Shown here: piece by piece, positions 18,428 to 28,217 of the stretch
Layout: every line of letters starts with the position of its first letter
Position numbering within the stretch: position 1 is the first letter of the stretch
Source: Chitinophaga jiangningensis
Lineage (GTDB): Bacteria > Bacteroidota > Bacteroidia > Chitinophagales > Chitinophagaceae
Direction of reading: 5' to 3'
NCBI RefSeq assembly: GCF_900142605.1
Contig: NZ_FRBL01000004.1
Span: 248,001-312,000, forward strand
DNA: 64,000 nt
Notes under the pieces: model-generated
The model's input: only the letters and a program-made list of their open reading frames with translations
What the model was told of the DNA's origin: nothing
Databases searched by the model: none
Made by a program: the position numbers and the translations under genes

Positions 18428-19387
18428 ATGAAAAGACTTTTCCGGGCACTCCTGATCAGCATGCTTATTTCCACAGCGGCATTGGCGCAAAGCGATCCGC
18501 TCCCCTCCTGGAATGAAGGCCCCGTTAAACAATCCATTATTCAATTCGTACATGCGGTGACGACGCCGGGAACTGATTTTGTGCCACCGGCGGATCGAAT
18601 CGCTACCTTCGATAACGACGGTACCCTTTGGGCCGAAAAGCCTCTTATCCAGGGTTTATTCGCCATTTTTCGTGTACATAGAATGGTTGCAAGAAACCCT
18701 GCACTGAAAAATCAGCAGCCGTATAAGGCCGTTATTGAAAAAGATAAAGGTTATTTTGAAAAAGCCGGGTTAAAAGAAATTATTCACCTGTTCAACCTCA
18801 CCCATTCCGGGATGACCTCCACGGCATTTGCGGAAGAAGTGCAGCTGTTCTTCAATACCGTAAAACACCCCACTTTAAGAACGTCGTTATACCAGGCGAT
18901 ATATAAACCACAGTTGGAACTGCTGAACTACCTGCGTGCAAATGGTTTCAAAACCTTCATCTGCTCTGGCGGTACCGTGGATTTTATGCGCGTGGTAAGT
19001 GATACGTTATACGGCATTCCGGCCGAGCAGGTCATTGGTTCGGAATTAAAATACAAGTATGTAGATAGCGCTGGCGTAAATGATATCATGCGGTTACCTG
19101 GTATGACCACATTTAATGATAAACAGGAAAAGCCCGTCAACATTCAGTTTCATATTGGTAAGCGGCCTATCCTGGCCTGTGGTAACGAAGGCGGCGCCGG
19201 GGATGTGTATATGCTGCGCTTTTCCCAGGGAAGTCCTTACAAGTCACTACAGCTCATTGTAAACCATGATGATGCCGCCCGGGAATTTGAGTATGGTGAG
19301 AAAGACAATAAATCACTCAACATGGCCAAACAATATTACTGGCAGGTGATCAGTATGAAAAACGACTGGAATACGGTTTTCCCCTGA
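18428..19387 (+). CDS. Periplasmic HAD-superfamily phosphatase
   Basis: The 319-residue protein has a signal peptide (STAALAQS). HAD motif I is FDNDGT (Asp62 nucleophile, Asp64 acid/base), motif II is CSGGT, and motifs III/IV are the Lys in HIGKRP and the acidic GNEGGAGD. The sequence between motifs I and II forms a helical cap. The phosphoserine-phosphatase-like subgroup with an N-terminal signal is common in Bacteroidota and acts on small phosphate esters outside the cytoplasm; the substrate is not evident. A rho-independent-type hairpin (19399-19431) follows. Confidence 0.85.
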   Translation: MKRLFRALLISMLISTAALAQSDPLPSWNEGPVKQSIIQFVHAVTTPGTDFVPPADRIATFDNDGTLWAEKPLIQGLFAIFRVHRMVARNPALKNQQPYKAVIEKDKGYFEKAGLKEIIHLFNLTHSGMTSTAFAEEVQLFFNTVKHPTLRTSLYQAIYKPQLELLNYLRANGFKTFICSGGTVDFMRVVSDTLYGIPAEQVIGSELKYKYVDSAGVNDIMRLPGMTTFNDKQEKPVNIQFHIGKRPILACGNEGGAGDVYMLRFSQGSPYKSLQLIVNHDDAAREFEYGEKDNKSLNMAKQYYWQVISMKNDWNTVFP

Positions 19388-19398
19388 TGCAATAAAAA

Positions 19399-19431
19399 AA
19401 GCGCCCCGTCATCGGCAGTGACGAGGCGCTT
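19399..19431. terminator. Terminator between convergent genes
   Basis: The stem AAGCGCCCCGTCA / TGACGAGGCGCTT has one mismatch, a 7-nt loop, and an A-run before it that serves as the T-run for the minus-strand patatin gene. It lies between the HAD phosphatase and the patatin. Confidence 0.75.
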
Positions 19432-19449
19432 ACTATGATCTTTCTGATC

Positions 19450-20229
19450 TTACCGATGATATGTAATGTTTGTTTCCGACAGTATGCTCCTCGTATAGTC
19501 AAGTCCGGCCGTATAAATCTCCTCGAACCTGCTGAAGTCAAACATACCGAAGTGGCCCAATGCTGCGGGCTCTATAAACTCGCTGCACAGCGATTTATTT
19601 TTTTGTACCGACTCCCGGATAGCCAGGTGCAACGTACGTTCCAGGTTAAATAAAAATCCTCCTGATGCATTGAAGGGAGTGAGTGGATTCACATGCACCC
19701 CGATAATATCATCATACTTTCCACGCAGCGGCTCCACAGGTAAATTGCTGGATAAGCCTCCATCCACGTATTGGATGCCATCCACCAATACCGGCTGAAA
19801 CAGCATCGGCACAGACGATGCTGCCAGTACTGCCGGAATAATGTTGCCGCTGTCGAACACCTGCTGGTTGCCGGTTTCGAAATTGGTAGCCGTGATGTAC
19901 AGGGGCATGTTCAGTTCCTCAAATGTTTTGTACCGGAGGGTTTGCTCCAGTACGTGTTCCAGTTTTTTGAGCGACAAAAATCCCACCTGCCAGTTTTTCC
20001 ATTGCATGGAAAGGCCGATTTTGTATTCCCTGAAGATGGTACGAACGTCTTCCGTACTATAGCCGTTAGCGATAAACGCTGCTACTATAGAACCTGCGCT
20101 GGTAGCTGCAATAGCTTTAGGTACGATGCCATGTTCCGCATAAGCCTTCAATACCCCCAGGTGTGCATAACCCCTGGCACCACCTCCTGATAATACAAAA
20201 GCCCGCTGGCCGGATTTTAATGATTCCAT
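19450..20229 (-). CDS. Patatin-like phospholipase (RssA-type)
   Basis: The 259-residue protein opens with the oxyanion loop LSGGGARGYAHLGVL. The nucleophile elbow is ATSAG with Ser44; the usual GxSxG has Ala in the first Gly position, a mild change. The catalytic Asp lies in YVDGGLSSNLPVEPL. These serve as the Ser-Asp dyad of patatins, which hydrolyse acyl esters of lipids. No signal peptide, so it is cytoplasmic or membrane-peripheral. A TATCTTAG -7 box ends only 4 nt before the ATG (20234-20241), suggesting a very short or absent 5' leader. Confidence 0.88.
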   Translation of the reverse strand: MESLKSGQRAFVLSGGGARGYAHLGVLKAYAEHGIVPKAIAATSAGSIVAAFIANGYSTEDVRTIFREYKIGLSMQWKNWQVGFLSLKKLEHVLEQTLRYKTFEELNMPLYITATNFETGNQQVFDSGNIIPAVLAASSVPMLFQPVLVDGIQYVDGGLSSNLPVEPLRGKYDDIIGVHVNPLTPFNASGGFLFNLERTLHLAIRESVQKNKSLCSEFIEPAALGHFGMFDFSRFEEIYTAGLDYTRSILSETNITYHR

Positions 20230-20233
20230 GTTG

Positions 20234-20241
20234 CTAAGATA
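20234..20241 (-). promoter_or_regulatory. -7 box adjoining the patatin start codon
   Basis: The minus strand reads TATCTTAG, 4 nt before the ATG at 20229. Transcription starting a few bases downstream would give a leaderless or near-leaderless mRNA. Confidence 0.45.
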
Positions 20242-20255
20242 ATAACTGCTGCATT

Positions 20256-20294
20256 AAATCCCCCATTCCCGTGCGAGCCGGAAATGAGGGATTT
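20256..20294 (-). terminator. Hairpin after the PL14-like lipoprotein gene
   Basis: Imperfect stem of about 16 bp (AAATCCC...GGGATTT) just after the stop of the lipoprotein gene at 20300 on the minus strand, ahead of the patatin promoter. Confidence 0.55.
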
Positions 20295-20299
20295 GTTGT

Positions 20300-21157
20300 T
20301 TAGTTGCTGATCTTGTGTACAGACAGGTTGTCATAATAAATGTAACCTGTTGAAGTAGACTCCCAGTAACTCTGGCTGCCGCCGCGGAAAGTGTGGAACG
20401 TCACTCCTTTGATCAGGCGCTGTGCATCGTTGGTTGTCCAGCGGATGTCCTGGTCCAGTACCACTGTACCATTGATCACGATCTGTACATGACCGTTGGT
20501 GTTGCTGCCGGTATTACTCTTGATGTACATGTGTACATGGTAAGTAGTACCTTTCTGGATGCTGCCTGAGGATGGGTAACTCTTGCCGAAGGTGTCACCA
20601 TACTCTCCTGGCTGATCCTTGTAATAAATGTAAGGCTGGAAAAATACCCTGCCGGCATCTGTTTGATACCACATCAGGCGTAATGATCCACCATTACCAT
20701 CCCAGCCCGGATCACCGCCGGTGTTACCTTCACCAACGCTGAAACCAAAGCCTACTTTTCCGCCACGGCTCCAGTCAAACTGGCTGTGGAAGCGGATGTC
20801 ATAGTCCATCTCATAAGCAGAACCATCAGAAACATCAATGTTGGCCACCACGCCACCAGCCGCGCTCAGGGCATTGGGCTCCAGCGTGATGCGCAAGTTA
20901 CCATTGGAGATGTAAGTACGTCCGGAATTCCAACCGCTGACATTACCAAAATCACTGGCGGCCTGCGACTGTGAAAGCCAGGTGCCTGTGGCGTAGTTGT
21001 CCCAGTTGTTGGTCCAGGTACTTAAAATTGCTTCTGTTTGTGCTCCCGTGCCCGCGCCAGGGTCGGCAGGGGTTTCAAGGGTTTGATCCTTCTTACAGGA
21101 AAATAGACAGGTTGCCGCTAATACGGCAAAGGCATGCATGCGAAACGTGGAAATCAT
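20300..21157 (-). CDS. PL14-like (alginate-lyase-type) surface lipoprotein
   Basis: The 285-residue protein has a lipobox LFSC with Cys21, then KKDQTLETPAD and a low-complexity linker. The rest is a beta-jelly roll with features of polysaccharide lyase family 14: YEMDYDIRFHSQFDWSRGGKV, GGSLRLMWY, and the C-terminal FHTFRGGSQSYWES...YIYYDNLSV, which matches the FFGGSD..W..YIYFDN pattern of that family. PL14 members cleave glucuronan or alginate-type uronates. The fold is likely; activity is inferred, since catalytic Lys and Arg cannot be placed with certainty. An alternative ATG lies at 21139. The gene has its own hairpin terminator and no SusCD neighbour. Confidence 0.68.
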   Translation of the reverse strand: MISTFRMHAFAVLAATCLFSCKKDQTLETPADPGAGTGAQTEAILSTWTNNWDNYATGTWLSQSQAASDFGNVSGWNSGRTYISNGNLRITLEPNALSAAGGVVANIDVSDGSAYEMDYDIRFHSQFDWSRGGKVGFGFSVGEGNTGGDPGWDGNGGSLRLMWYQTDAGRVFFQPYIYYKDQPGEYGDTFGKSYPSSGSIQKGTTYHVHMYIKSNTGSNTNGHVQIVINGTVVLDQDIRWTTNDAQRLIKGVTFHTFRGGSQSYWESTSTGYIYYDNLSVHKISN

Positions 21158-21318
21158 GCGCTTAAATTTGTGGGTTTTAAATAGCTACTACAGTATCGAA
21201 CTGCAATTTTCATTAAAAAGATAAGGGCTGTTTTTCAAATTTCCTAGCATTGAAATCGATTTTTTGCAATCGATTTCATAAATGACTGTCAATGAATAAT
21301 TATCATTATATTTATTTT

Positions 21319-21990
21319 ATGAAGATCCTGATTATAGAAGATGAAACAGCCCTCCGTAACGCCATCCGGCAATACCTGGAACAACAGGGATACATCTGCG
21401 AAACAGCAGGGGATTTTCAGGAAGGCATCAGGAAAGTGAACGAATTTGAGTATGACTGCATAGTGGCCGATATCAACCTGCCCAAAGGAAGTGGGCTCGA
21501 CATCGTGAAAGAACTCAAACACCTGCACTCCCGCGCAGGAATCATTATTATCTCCGCAAAAGATTCACTGGAAGACAAACTATCAGGACTCGCCCTTGGT
21601 GCGGATGACTACCTCACCAAGCCTTTCCACCTCTCCGAATTAAATGCCCGCATCCACGCCCTCCTGCGACGCAAAAACTTTGACGGCGATACCCGCATCA
21701 AATTTCATGAAATCACCATTACCCCCGGCTCCCAAACCGTTCAAATCCACCAGCGACCTATCCAGCTTACCACCAAAGAATACCAGCTGCTCCTGTACCT
21801 GATCGCCAACCAAAACCGACTGATCACAAAATCCGCCCTGGCCAGCCACCTCTGGGGTGATGCTTACGACCAGGCAGGCTCCTACGACTTCATCTACACC
21901 CATATCAAAAACCTGCGGAAAAAAATGATGGAAGCCGGCGGCAACGACTATATTAAAACTGTTTATGGCACCGGCTATCGCTTCGGCTAA
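21319..21990 (+). CDS. OmpR-family response regulator, orphan
   Basis: I choose the ATG at 21319 (MKILIIEDETALRN) rather than the upstream ATG at 21292, since beta-1 begins there. The receiver has the acidic pair EDE, the phospho-Asp in DCIVADINLPKGSGLDIV, Thr/Ser in IIISAKDS and Lys in DDYLTKPFHLSEL. The winged-helix domain (about 125-223) ends YIKTVYGTGYRFG, typical of OmpR/PhoB. No histidine kinase gene adjoins it; the LTA-synthase-like gene follows at 22124. It could be driven by a distant kinase and may regulate the following gene. Confidence 0.92.
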   Translation: MKILIIEDETALRNAIRQYLEQQGYICETAGDFQEGIRKVNEFEYDCIVADINLPKGSGLDIVKELKHLHSRAGIIIISAKDSLEDKLSGLALGADDYLTKPFHLSELNARIHALLRRKNFDGDTRIKFHEITITPGSQTVQIHQRPIQLTTKEYQLLLYLIANQNRLITKSALASHLWGDAYDQAGSYDFIYTHIKNLRKKMMEAGGNDYIKTVYGTGYRFG

Positions 21991-22123
21991 AACTACCCCA
22001 CTAGATAAATTCAGAAAATCTTCAGAATCCAGACTGCGCCTGCAACCCCACGATGGTAACGCTCATAAAATAATTAATTCAAATTTAATCTAACAGCTTA
22101 CCTTCGCGCATCAATTTTTCATA

Positions 22124-24076
22124 ATGAAGCCTACACCTAACAGGTACGCCGTGCAGTTCGGATTTACTGCTTTGTACCTCCTGCTTTCCACAATCGTAAG
22201 AGTTGCGCTATTATGCTGGGCCTTTCCTGTGGCCACCCTCTCTTTCGGGAATATCCTGTCCATCCTTGCCAAGGGATTAGTCTTTGATTCGGGTGTCGCG
22301 GTGTTCTTCACCGTCGCTTATTCCATTTACCTGCTGCTGCTGCCGCAACGGCTCAATAAAACATGGTTCAACAAAGCCTTCACCGGATTCGGTTTTTTCC
22401 TGGCATTATTGATCATGATCTTCTCCTTCTTTGCGGAATTCACCTTCTGGGGGGAGTATGAGGCAAGATTTGACTTCATCGCAGTAGATTACCTCCTCTA
22501 TACCTATGAGGTGATTAATAACATCAACCAGTCCTACCCGCTGCCATTACTGATTGGTGGCGTACTGGCAGGTACTGCACTGCTTACCTGGCTGGCTGCC
22601 AGGGCCGGCATGTTCAGGGCAAGTTTTCAGTCGTATACACCCCTTCGTATGCGACTGGTCATCACCGGCGGCACCATTGCCATCGCAGTGTTACATCTCT
22701 ACCTGGTAAGCAATACCTGGGCAGAAACCGGCAAAAACCGCTACCAGCAGGAACTGTCTAAAGCAGGTATTTACAGCTTCGGGTCGGCCTATTTCAATAA
22801 TGAATTACCATACGATAAGTATTATATCCAGGAAGATGATAAACAGGCGTTTGCTGAAATGCGCAGTCTTTTACAGTCCGGCAATAGCAAATACCTGGAA
22901 CCCGGCTCCAGCATCTATCGCCACATTGCTGATACCGCAGCAGCTGTAAAGCCAAATGTGATCATGGTTACGATTGAGAGCTTCAGCGCTACCTTCATGG
23001 AACGTTTTGGCAACAAGGAACGCATTACACCCGTGCTGGACAGTATCGCCAAAGAAAGTATCCTGTTTACCAACATGTATGCTACCGGCACCAGAACAGT
23101 ACGCGGCATGGAAGCACTCACACTCGCCGTTCCGCCTACACCAGGGCAAAGCATCGTACGCCGTAAAAATAATGAAGGGCTGTTCAGTCTCAGTACTATT
23201 TTCGGCAACGCCGGCTACGACCGCACCTTCTTTTATGGCGGGGATGGCTACTTCGATAACATGAACCAGTTTTTTGGTAACAACGGATTTGATATATACG
23301 ACCGCTTACGCCATCGCCTGGTGGGCGACAACTTCCCTACCAAACGGGAAAATTTCCCTGACAGCGCCGTACATTTTGAGAATGCATGGGGCGTTTGCGA
23401 CGAAGATATTTACAGTGCCGTACTGAAAAAGGCAGATGAAAAACATGCTGCCGGCAAACCTTTCTTCGATTTCGTGATGACGGTTTCTAACCACAGGCCG
23501 TTTACCTATCCGGAAGGAAAGGTTTCCATTCCGTCGCATACCAGTCGTGAAGGGGCTGTTCAGTACACCGATTATGCTATCGGTCAGTTCCTGAAACAGG
23601 CGCAGCAAAAACCGTGGTTTAAAAATACCATCATCATATTTGTGGCCGACCATTGCGCCAGCGTTGCAGGCAAGAATGAAATAGAAGTGAATAAGTATCA
23701 CATCCCCTGCATCGTTTACAACGTACCAAACGAAGTACCTCGGGAAATTCCTACCATGTGTTCCCAACTCGATATTTACCCGACACTGTTAGGAATCCTC
23801 AATTGGTCATACAATTCAAATTTATACGGGAGAGATGTACTGGCCGCTGATTACCAGCCACGCGCCATGATCAGCACCTACCAACTGCTCGGCTATCTCG
23901 AGCCAGGCAAACTGATGATCCTCGGACCACAGCACCAGGCGCAAACTTTCCACGTGAAAGACAGCACCGGAGATTTACAGTCGCAGCCGATGGATAGTGT
24001 ACTGCTGCGCAAAGCCATCGCAAACTATCAAACGGCATACACGCTGTTTAAGAATGGTGGTATGCGCAAATTATAG
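22124..24076 (+). CDS. LTA-synthase-like sulfatase-fold membrane enzyme
   Basis: The 650-residue protein has five predicted membrane helices (about 12-33, 43-70, 88-108, 140-160, 179-198) followed by a periplasmic alkaline-phosphatase-fold domain. Conserved blocks are PNVIMVTIESFSATFM, TGTRTVRGMEAL (321-330) with the candidate Thr nucleophile, GYDRTFFYGGDGYFDN, and FVADHCASVAGK near 508. This is the LtaS/OpgB/EptA-like superfamily, which transfers phosphoglycerol or phosphoethanolamine groups. Bacteroidota have no lipoteichoic acid, so the acceptor is probably a glycan or lipid of the envelope. It follows the orphan regulator with a 133-bp gap. Confidence 0.88.
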   Translation: MKPTPNRYAVQFGFTALYLLLSTIVRVALLCWAFPVATLSFGNILSILAKGLVFDSGVAVFFTVAYSIYLLLLPQRLNKTWFNKAFTGFGFFLALLIMIFSFFAEFTFWGEYEARFDFIAVDYLLYTYEVINNINQSYPLPLLIGGVLAGTALLTWLAARAGMFRASFQSYTPLRMRLVITGGTIAIAVLHLYLVSNTWAETGKNRYQQELSKAGIYSFGSAYFNNELPYDKYYIQEDDKQAFAEMRSLLQSGNSKYLEPGSSIYRHIADTAAAVKPNVIMVTIESFSATFMERFGNKERITPVLDSIAKESILFTNMYATGTRTVRGMEALTLAVPPTPGQSIVRRKNNEGLFSLSTIFGNAGYDRTFFYGGDGYFDNMNQFFGNNGFDIYDRLRHRLVGDNFPTKRENFPDSAVHFENAWGVCDEDIYSAVLKKADEKHAAGKPFFDFVMTVSNHRPFTYPEGKVSIPSHTSREGAVQYTDYAIGQFLKQAQQKPWFKNTIIIFVADHCASVAGKNEIEVNKYHIPCIVYNVPNEVPREIPTMCSQLDIYPTLLGILNWSYNSNLYGRDVLAADYQPRAMISTYQLLGYLEPGKLMILGPQHQAQTFHVKDSTGDLQSQPMDSVLLRKAIANYQTAYTLFKNGGMRKL

Positions 24077-24096
24077 TAGTCGCTTTATGACCATAT

Positions 24097-24135
24097 AAAG
24101 GAACAGTCCCCGCCTGTGGCGGGGACTGTTCCTTT
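24097..24135. terminator. 18-bp inverted repeat after the LTA-synthase-like gene
   Basis: A perfect 18-bp stem (AAAGGAACAGTCCCCGCC and complement) with TGT loop closed by C-G, followed by TTTCC. It probably ends transcription of the gene at 22124-24076. The remaining bases to 24351 are AT-rich and hold no gene. Confidence 0.75.
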
Positions 24136-24351
24136 TCCAAACGATATGCACATCATCTGCACATCCGATGTGCGAAAAATTAACTTGGCTGTGAACATAT
24201 TTTAAGTAAATTTATTCCCCTGATTAACCCGTTAAGAGATACATACCATACTCCCATCATAACCATTGCCCGCTAGTAGTGTAAAACTGAGATTTTCCGA
24301 GACAAACAGAAAACTGAGAAACCAGAACACTCAACTAAAATTTGATCGCTC

Positions 24352-26898
24352 ATGCTGGCCTCAACTTTACCTGTATTGCTGCCTCAGGCGGCGGTGGAAG
24401 ATATTACTGAAATTTCAGCGCTAAAAGCAAGGCTCCAGCAGCTGTCCGGCATCATGGGCGTTCTCGCAGAGATGCACCAAACGCTGGCGTTGCATAAAAA
24501 TCTGCAGCTCACGCTCGAGCACTTTCTCCAAAACCTGCTGACCATCACGGGCAGTGAAACAGGGTTCGTGGGAGAAATCACCACGAGCTACCAATATCTC
24601 CCTAAACTAATATTACACGCTGCTGCGCCTGCTGCCTACCTGCAGGAAATGAAACGCCGCTATTTCAAAGACCAGGAGCCAGGCCTGCAATTCCTGAACA
24701 TGGATACGCTTACCAAAGCAGTAATCCAAACAGCCGCACCTGTTATTAACAACAATCCGGAACCAGACGAAACTTCCGTTAGCTATCCTGACCTTTCCAT
24801 TTCTCTAACTTCCTACTTAGGCATTCCAATTATATACAATCATAAAATATTAGGTGTGATCGGCCTGGGCAATAAACCCGGCGGATACTGCACCAGCATT
24901 ATCGACACCCTGCAACCACTCATCCAAAGCTACGCCCTCCTCCTCTTTGCCAACAACCAGGAAAGAGACAGGAATCGGGCTGAGAAAGCCAATCAGCAAA
25001 CACGCGCCGATCTCGACGCACTCATTGGCACACTCGATGACATTGTAATGGAGATGAACGAGTATAAAATCTTTACTAAAGTCTGGTGTAATAATGACTG
25101 CCTGCTGTTCCATCCTAAAGAACAGATCGTAGGCCGCAGCATGACAGAAGTGCTGGGCCCACTGGCGCCGGTGTTCGATAACCTGACCGACATCCTCCTG
25201 CGTACCGGAGAAACACAGGAATATGAGTACCGCGACATTCGCCAGGAAATCAACAACTGGTACGGAATGAAAATGTCGCTCCTGAAAAACCACAACGGCC
25301 CCAACAAACGCATCCTGATCATGATTAAAAACATCACCTCCAGGAAGCGGGACGAGATCGCCCTCAGGCAAACAAAAGCAGAACTGGAACGCAACCTCCA
25401 CCTGCTTAACATCAGCCAGCAAATGGGGGCGATCGGTGGCTGGGAGTTCAACACCGCCACCTCAGAAATCTTCTGGACCAAACAAATCTTTGAACTCAGG
25501 GAAGTACCGGCAGACTATCCCGTTACCCTCCAAAGCGCCGCTTCCTTCTATCATCCGGACGACAGGCCCGTATTTGAAGAAGCGCGGCGACAGCTGCTGG
25601 AAAATCAAAAACCATACTGCCTCGAACTACGGCATATCTCCGCAAAAGGTACGCCTACCTGGGTAAAAACAATGGGCATCCCCGTTTTTACTAACGGACA
25701 GGTAACCCACTTCAGAGGTATCATCATGGACATCACCAACCAAAAAGTAACGGAGCTGGAATTACTCAAAGCCAAGGAATCCGCAGAAAAAGCTGCCCAG
25801 GCACGCAGCGAATTTCTCTCCGTTATGAGCCATGAAATCAGAACCCCACTCAACGCCATCATCGGTATCGCCGGCATCCTGGAAGATAACCACCTGCCTG
25901 AAAATACCGAAGTTATCCAAAGCCTGCAGTTCTCCTCCAAACACCTGCTCGGCCTCATCAACGACATACTCGACTTCAATAAAATTGAAGCCGGCAAAAT
26001 TGAACTGGAACACATCCCGATTCACCTGCCTGACCTCATCCACAGCATCGCCAGCAATTACCAGCCACTGGCCAAAGCTAAAGGCATTAAACTGTATACA
26101 GCGGTGGATCACGACCTGCCGCAAAATATTCTGGGCGACCCGGTGCGCCTCGGCCAAATCCTCAACAACCTGATCAACAACGCCATCAAATTCACACAAA
26201 AAGGATCGGTATGTATTGAGGTACACCAGGAAGATTGTCACGGTAACCGCACCCATATAGGCTTTGCTGTGCGCGATACCGGCATCGGCATCCCGCCGGA
26301 AATACAGGACAAGGTATTTGAAACCTTCGTACAGGCAGAAGCAGCCACCACCCGCCGCCATGGCGGCACCGGGCTCGGACTCGCCATCACCAAAAAACTT
26401 GTGGAAATACAACGGGGCCATATACACGTAGAAAGTACGCCAGGTAAAGGCTCCACCTTCCACTTCACCCTGGGATTCGATATTCCCGTCCTCCACAAAA
26501 AACAACATACGCCTAAGCAGTACCCGGCAGGTTTCCTCGACAATATGAACCTGCTGGTAGTGGAGGATAACGTGATCAACGTGCGCATCATCGAAATGCA
26601 ACTGAAGAAATCCGGCGCCCGCATTACCACCGCCACCAACGGCAAACAGGCGCTGGAACGACTGAAAGAACAACATTTTGATGGCATCATCCTCGACCTC
26701 CATATGCCGGAAATGAACGGCTATGAAGCGATTCCACATATTAAAATGATCCAGCCGGATGCTTTTATCATCGTGCTCACTGCCGATATTATGCCGGATG
26801 TAAGGGAAAAGCTGGCCATCCTGCACGTTACCGACCTGCTGCCAAAGCCCTACGCCGCCGCGGACCTCTTTAAGGCCCTGGCCAAATACTACGAATAG
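24352..26898 (+). CDS. Hybrid sensor histidine kinase / response regulator
   Basis: The 848-residue soluble kinase has an N-terminal GAF domain (about 25-205), two PAS domains (about 220-335 and 345-465; the second ends with the PAC motif HFRGIIMDITNQK), HisKA with His494 in MSHEIRTPLNAIIGI, HATPase_c with N-box NNLINNAIKF, G1 DTGIGIP and G2 GGTGLGLAI, and a C-terminal receiver with Asp782 in ILDLHMPEMNG and Lys in LLPKPYAA. No membrane segments, so it senses a cytoplasmic cue through GAF or PAS. It ends without an HPt or output domain, so phosphate must pass to a separate HPt or regulator. Confidence 0.93.
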   Translation: MLASTLPVLLPQAAVEDITEISALKARLQQLSGIMGVLAEMHQTLALHKNLQLTLEHFLQNLLTITGSETGFVGEITTSYQYLPKLILHAAAPAAYLQEMKRRYFKDQEPGLQFLNMDTLTKAVIQTAAPVINNNPEPDETSVSYPDLSISLTSYLGIPIIYNHKILGVIGLGNKPGGYCTSIIDTLQPLIQSYALLLFANNQERDRNRAEKANQQTRADLDALIGTLDDIVMEMNEYKIFTKVWCNNDCLLFHPKEQIVGRSMTEVLGPLAPVFDNLTDILLRTGETQEYEYRDIRQEINNWYGMKMSLLKNHNGPNKRILIMIKNITSRKRDEIALRQTKAELERNLHLLNISQQMGAIGGWEFNTATSEIFWTKQIFELREVPADYPVTLQSAASFYHPDDRPVFEEARRQLLENQKPYCLELRHISAKGTPTWVKTMGIPVFTNGQVTHFRGIIMDITNQKVTELELLKAKESAEKAAQARSEFLSVMSHEIRTPLNAIIGIAGILEDNHLPENTEVIQSLQFSSKHLLGLINDILDFNKIEAGKIELEHIPIHLPDLIHSIASNYQPLAKAKGIKLYTAVDHDLPQNILGDPVRLGQILNNLINNAIKFTQKGSVCIEVHQEDCHGNRTHIGFAVRDTGIGIPPEIQDKVFETFVQAEAATTRRHGGTGLGLAITKKLVEIQRGHIHVESTPGKGSTFHFTLGFDIPVLHKKQHTPKQYPAGFLDNMNLLVVEDNVINVRIIEMQLKKSGARITTATNGKQALERLKEQHFDGIILDLHMPEMNGYEAIPHIKMIQPDAFIIVLTADIMPDVREKLAILHVTDLLPKPYAAADLFKALAKYYE

Positions 26899-26922
26899 TA
26901 TTGTTGTTGTACCTTCGCTGCC
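26885..26922 (+). promoter_or_regulatory. Putative bioA promoter
   Basis: TACCTTCG at about 26910-26917 resembles the -7 element (TAnnTTTG) and is preceded by TTGTTGTTG. It lies before the ATG at 26937, which favours that start over the upstream frame opening at 26901. Confidence 0.4.
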
Positions 26923-26936
26923 TACCTAATTCATTG

Positions 26937-28217
26937 ATGATGCAGCAAATGACTTTAGCAGCCCGTGACCAGCAGGTAATATGGCATCCGTACACGCAGA
27001 TGCAAACAGCGCCACAGCCCATCGCCATCACCCGCGGTGAAGGCGCACTCCTATTCGACGATCAGCAAAACGCCTATATAGATGCCACCAGCAGCTGGTG
27101 GGTAAATATTCACGGGCACGCACATCCACATATCGCGGAAATGCTCTCCAAACAAGCCTTTCAGCTACAACATATTATCTTTTCAGGATACACCCATGCC
27201 CCGGCAGTAGAACTGGCTGAACGACTGCTACCACTGCTGCCTGCCAACCAAAAAAGAGTGTTCTATTCCGATAACGGCTCCACCGCCGTAGAAGTGGCAC
27301 TTAAGATGTCGCTCCAGTACTGGGATAACAAAGGGCAGCGCCGCCATAAATTCATTGCCTTTAAAAACGCCTACCACGGCGATACCTTTGGCGCCATGAG
27401 CGTGAGCGGCCGGAGCGTATTCACCCGCGTATTCGACGACCTGCTTTTTGAAGTTCATTTCATCGACCTGCCTGCTGCTGATAATTTCGATACGCTGAAA
27501 GCCACCATCGAAGCACTGGACCTAAGCACCATTGCCGCGTTTATATTTGAGCCACTGGTGCAGGGCGCGGGTGGCATGCTGATGTACGAAGCCGCACCAC
27601 TGGACCAGCTCCTGGCCTGGCTGCAATCACACCAGATCCTCCTCATTGCCGATGAAGTGATGACCGGCTTCGGCAGAACAGGAAAAAACTTTGCGATGGA
27701 AAACTGCAGCACCCAACCGGATATGATATGCCTTTCCAAAGGCCTCACCGGCGGCAGTATGGCGCTGGGTGTTACCACCTGTACCAGTACCATTTACGAT
27801 GCCTTCCTCAGCAACGATAAACTCAAAACCTTATTCCACGGTCATAGCTTTACCGCCAACCCCCTCGCCTGCTCCGTGGCACTGGCCAGTCTCGACCTCT
27901 TTACCGACCCTGCCTGCGCCACCAACCGGCAACGGATACACGAAGCGCATACCAGGTTCCTGACGCAGCTCCAACAATCACCTAAGATCAAAGCGCCGCG
28001 ACTCCAGGGCACCATCCTTGCATTCGATATTATCACCACTAACGCGGACGGCTATACTAATAACATTGCTGATCAGCTGCACCGCTTCTTCCGGGAACGC
28101 CGGGTGATGTTGCGGCCACTGGGCAATACCTTATATGTGCTGCCGCCGTATTGCATTACGGATGCACAGCTGCAGGAAGTGTATGACTGCATTAGCGACC
28201 TCCTTCAATCCATTTGA
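26937..28217 (+). CDS. bioA: Adenosylmethionine-8-amino-7-oxononanoate aminotransferase
   Basis: The product is a PLP class-III aminotransferase of about 426 residues, usual for BioA. Specific marks are IWHPYTQM at the N terminus (BioA substrate site), SSWWVNIHGHAHP, the cofactor-phosphate loop YSDNGSTAVEVALKM, IADEVMTGFGRTG, and the Schiff-base Lys in CLSKGLTGG. It converts KAPA to DAPA in biotin synthesis, in the cytoplasm. The start is set at 26937 because a promoter-like box precedes it. Other bio genes are not in the window. The stop codon is embedded in a 16-bp hairpin stem. Confidence 0.93.
   Translation: MMQQMTLAARDQQVIWHPYTQMQTAPQPIAITRGEGALLFDDQQNAYIDATSSWWVNIHGHAHPHIAEMLSKQAFQLQHIIFSGYTHAPAVELAERLLPLLPANQKRVFYSDNGSTAVEVALKMSLQYWDNKGQRRHKFIAFKNAYHGDTFGAMSVSGRSVFTRVFDDLLFEVHFIDLPAADNFDTLKATIEALDLSTIAAFIFEPLVQGAGGMLMYEAAPLDQLLAWLQSHQILLIADEVMTGFGRTGKNFAMENCSTQPDMICLSKGLTGGSMALGVTTCTSTIYDAFLSNDKLKTLFHGHSFTANPLACSVALASLDLFTDPACATNRQRIHEAHTRFLTQLQQSPKIKAPRLQGTILAFDIITTNADGYTNNIADQLHRFFRERRVMLRPLGNTLYVLPPYCITDAQLQEVYDCISDLLQSI

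Noticed and set aside
25762..26826. A 354-codon frame on the minus strand over the histidine kinase
   Set aside because: The plus strand encodes all kinase motifs and a receiver. The minus frame has no motif and is a shadow of codon bias.
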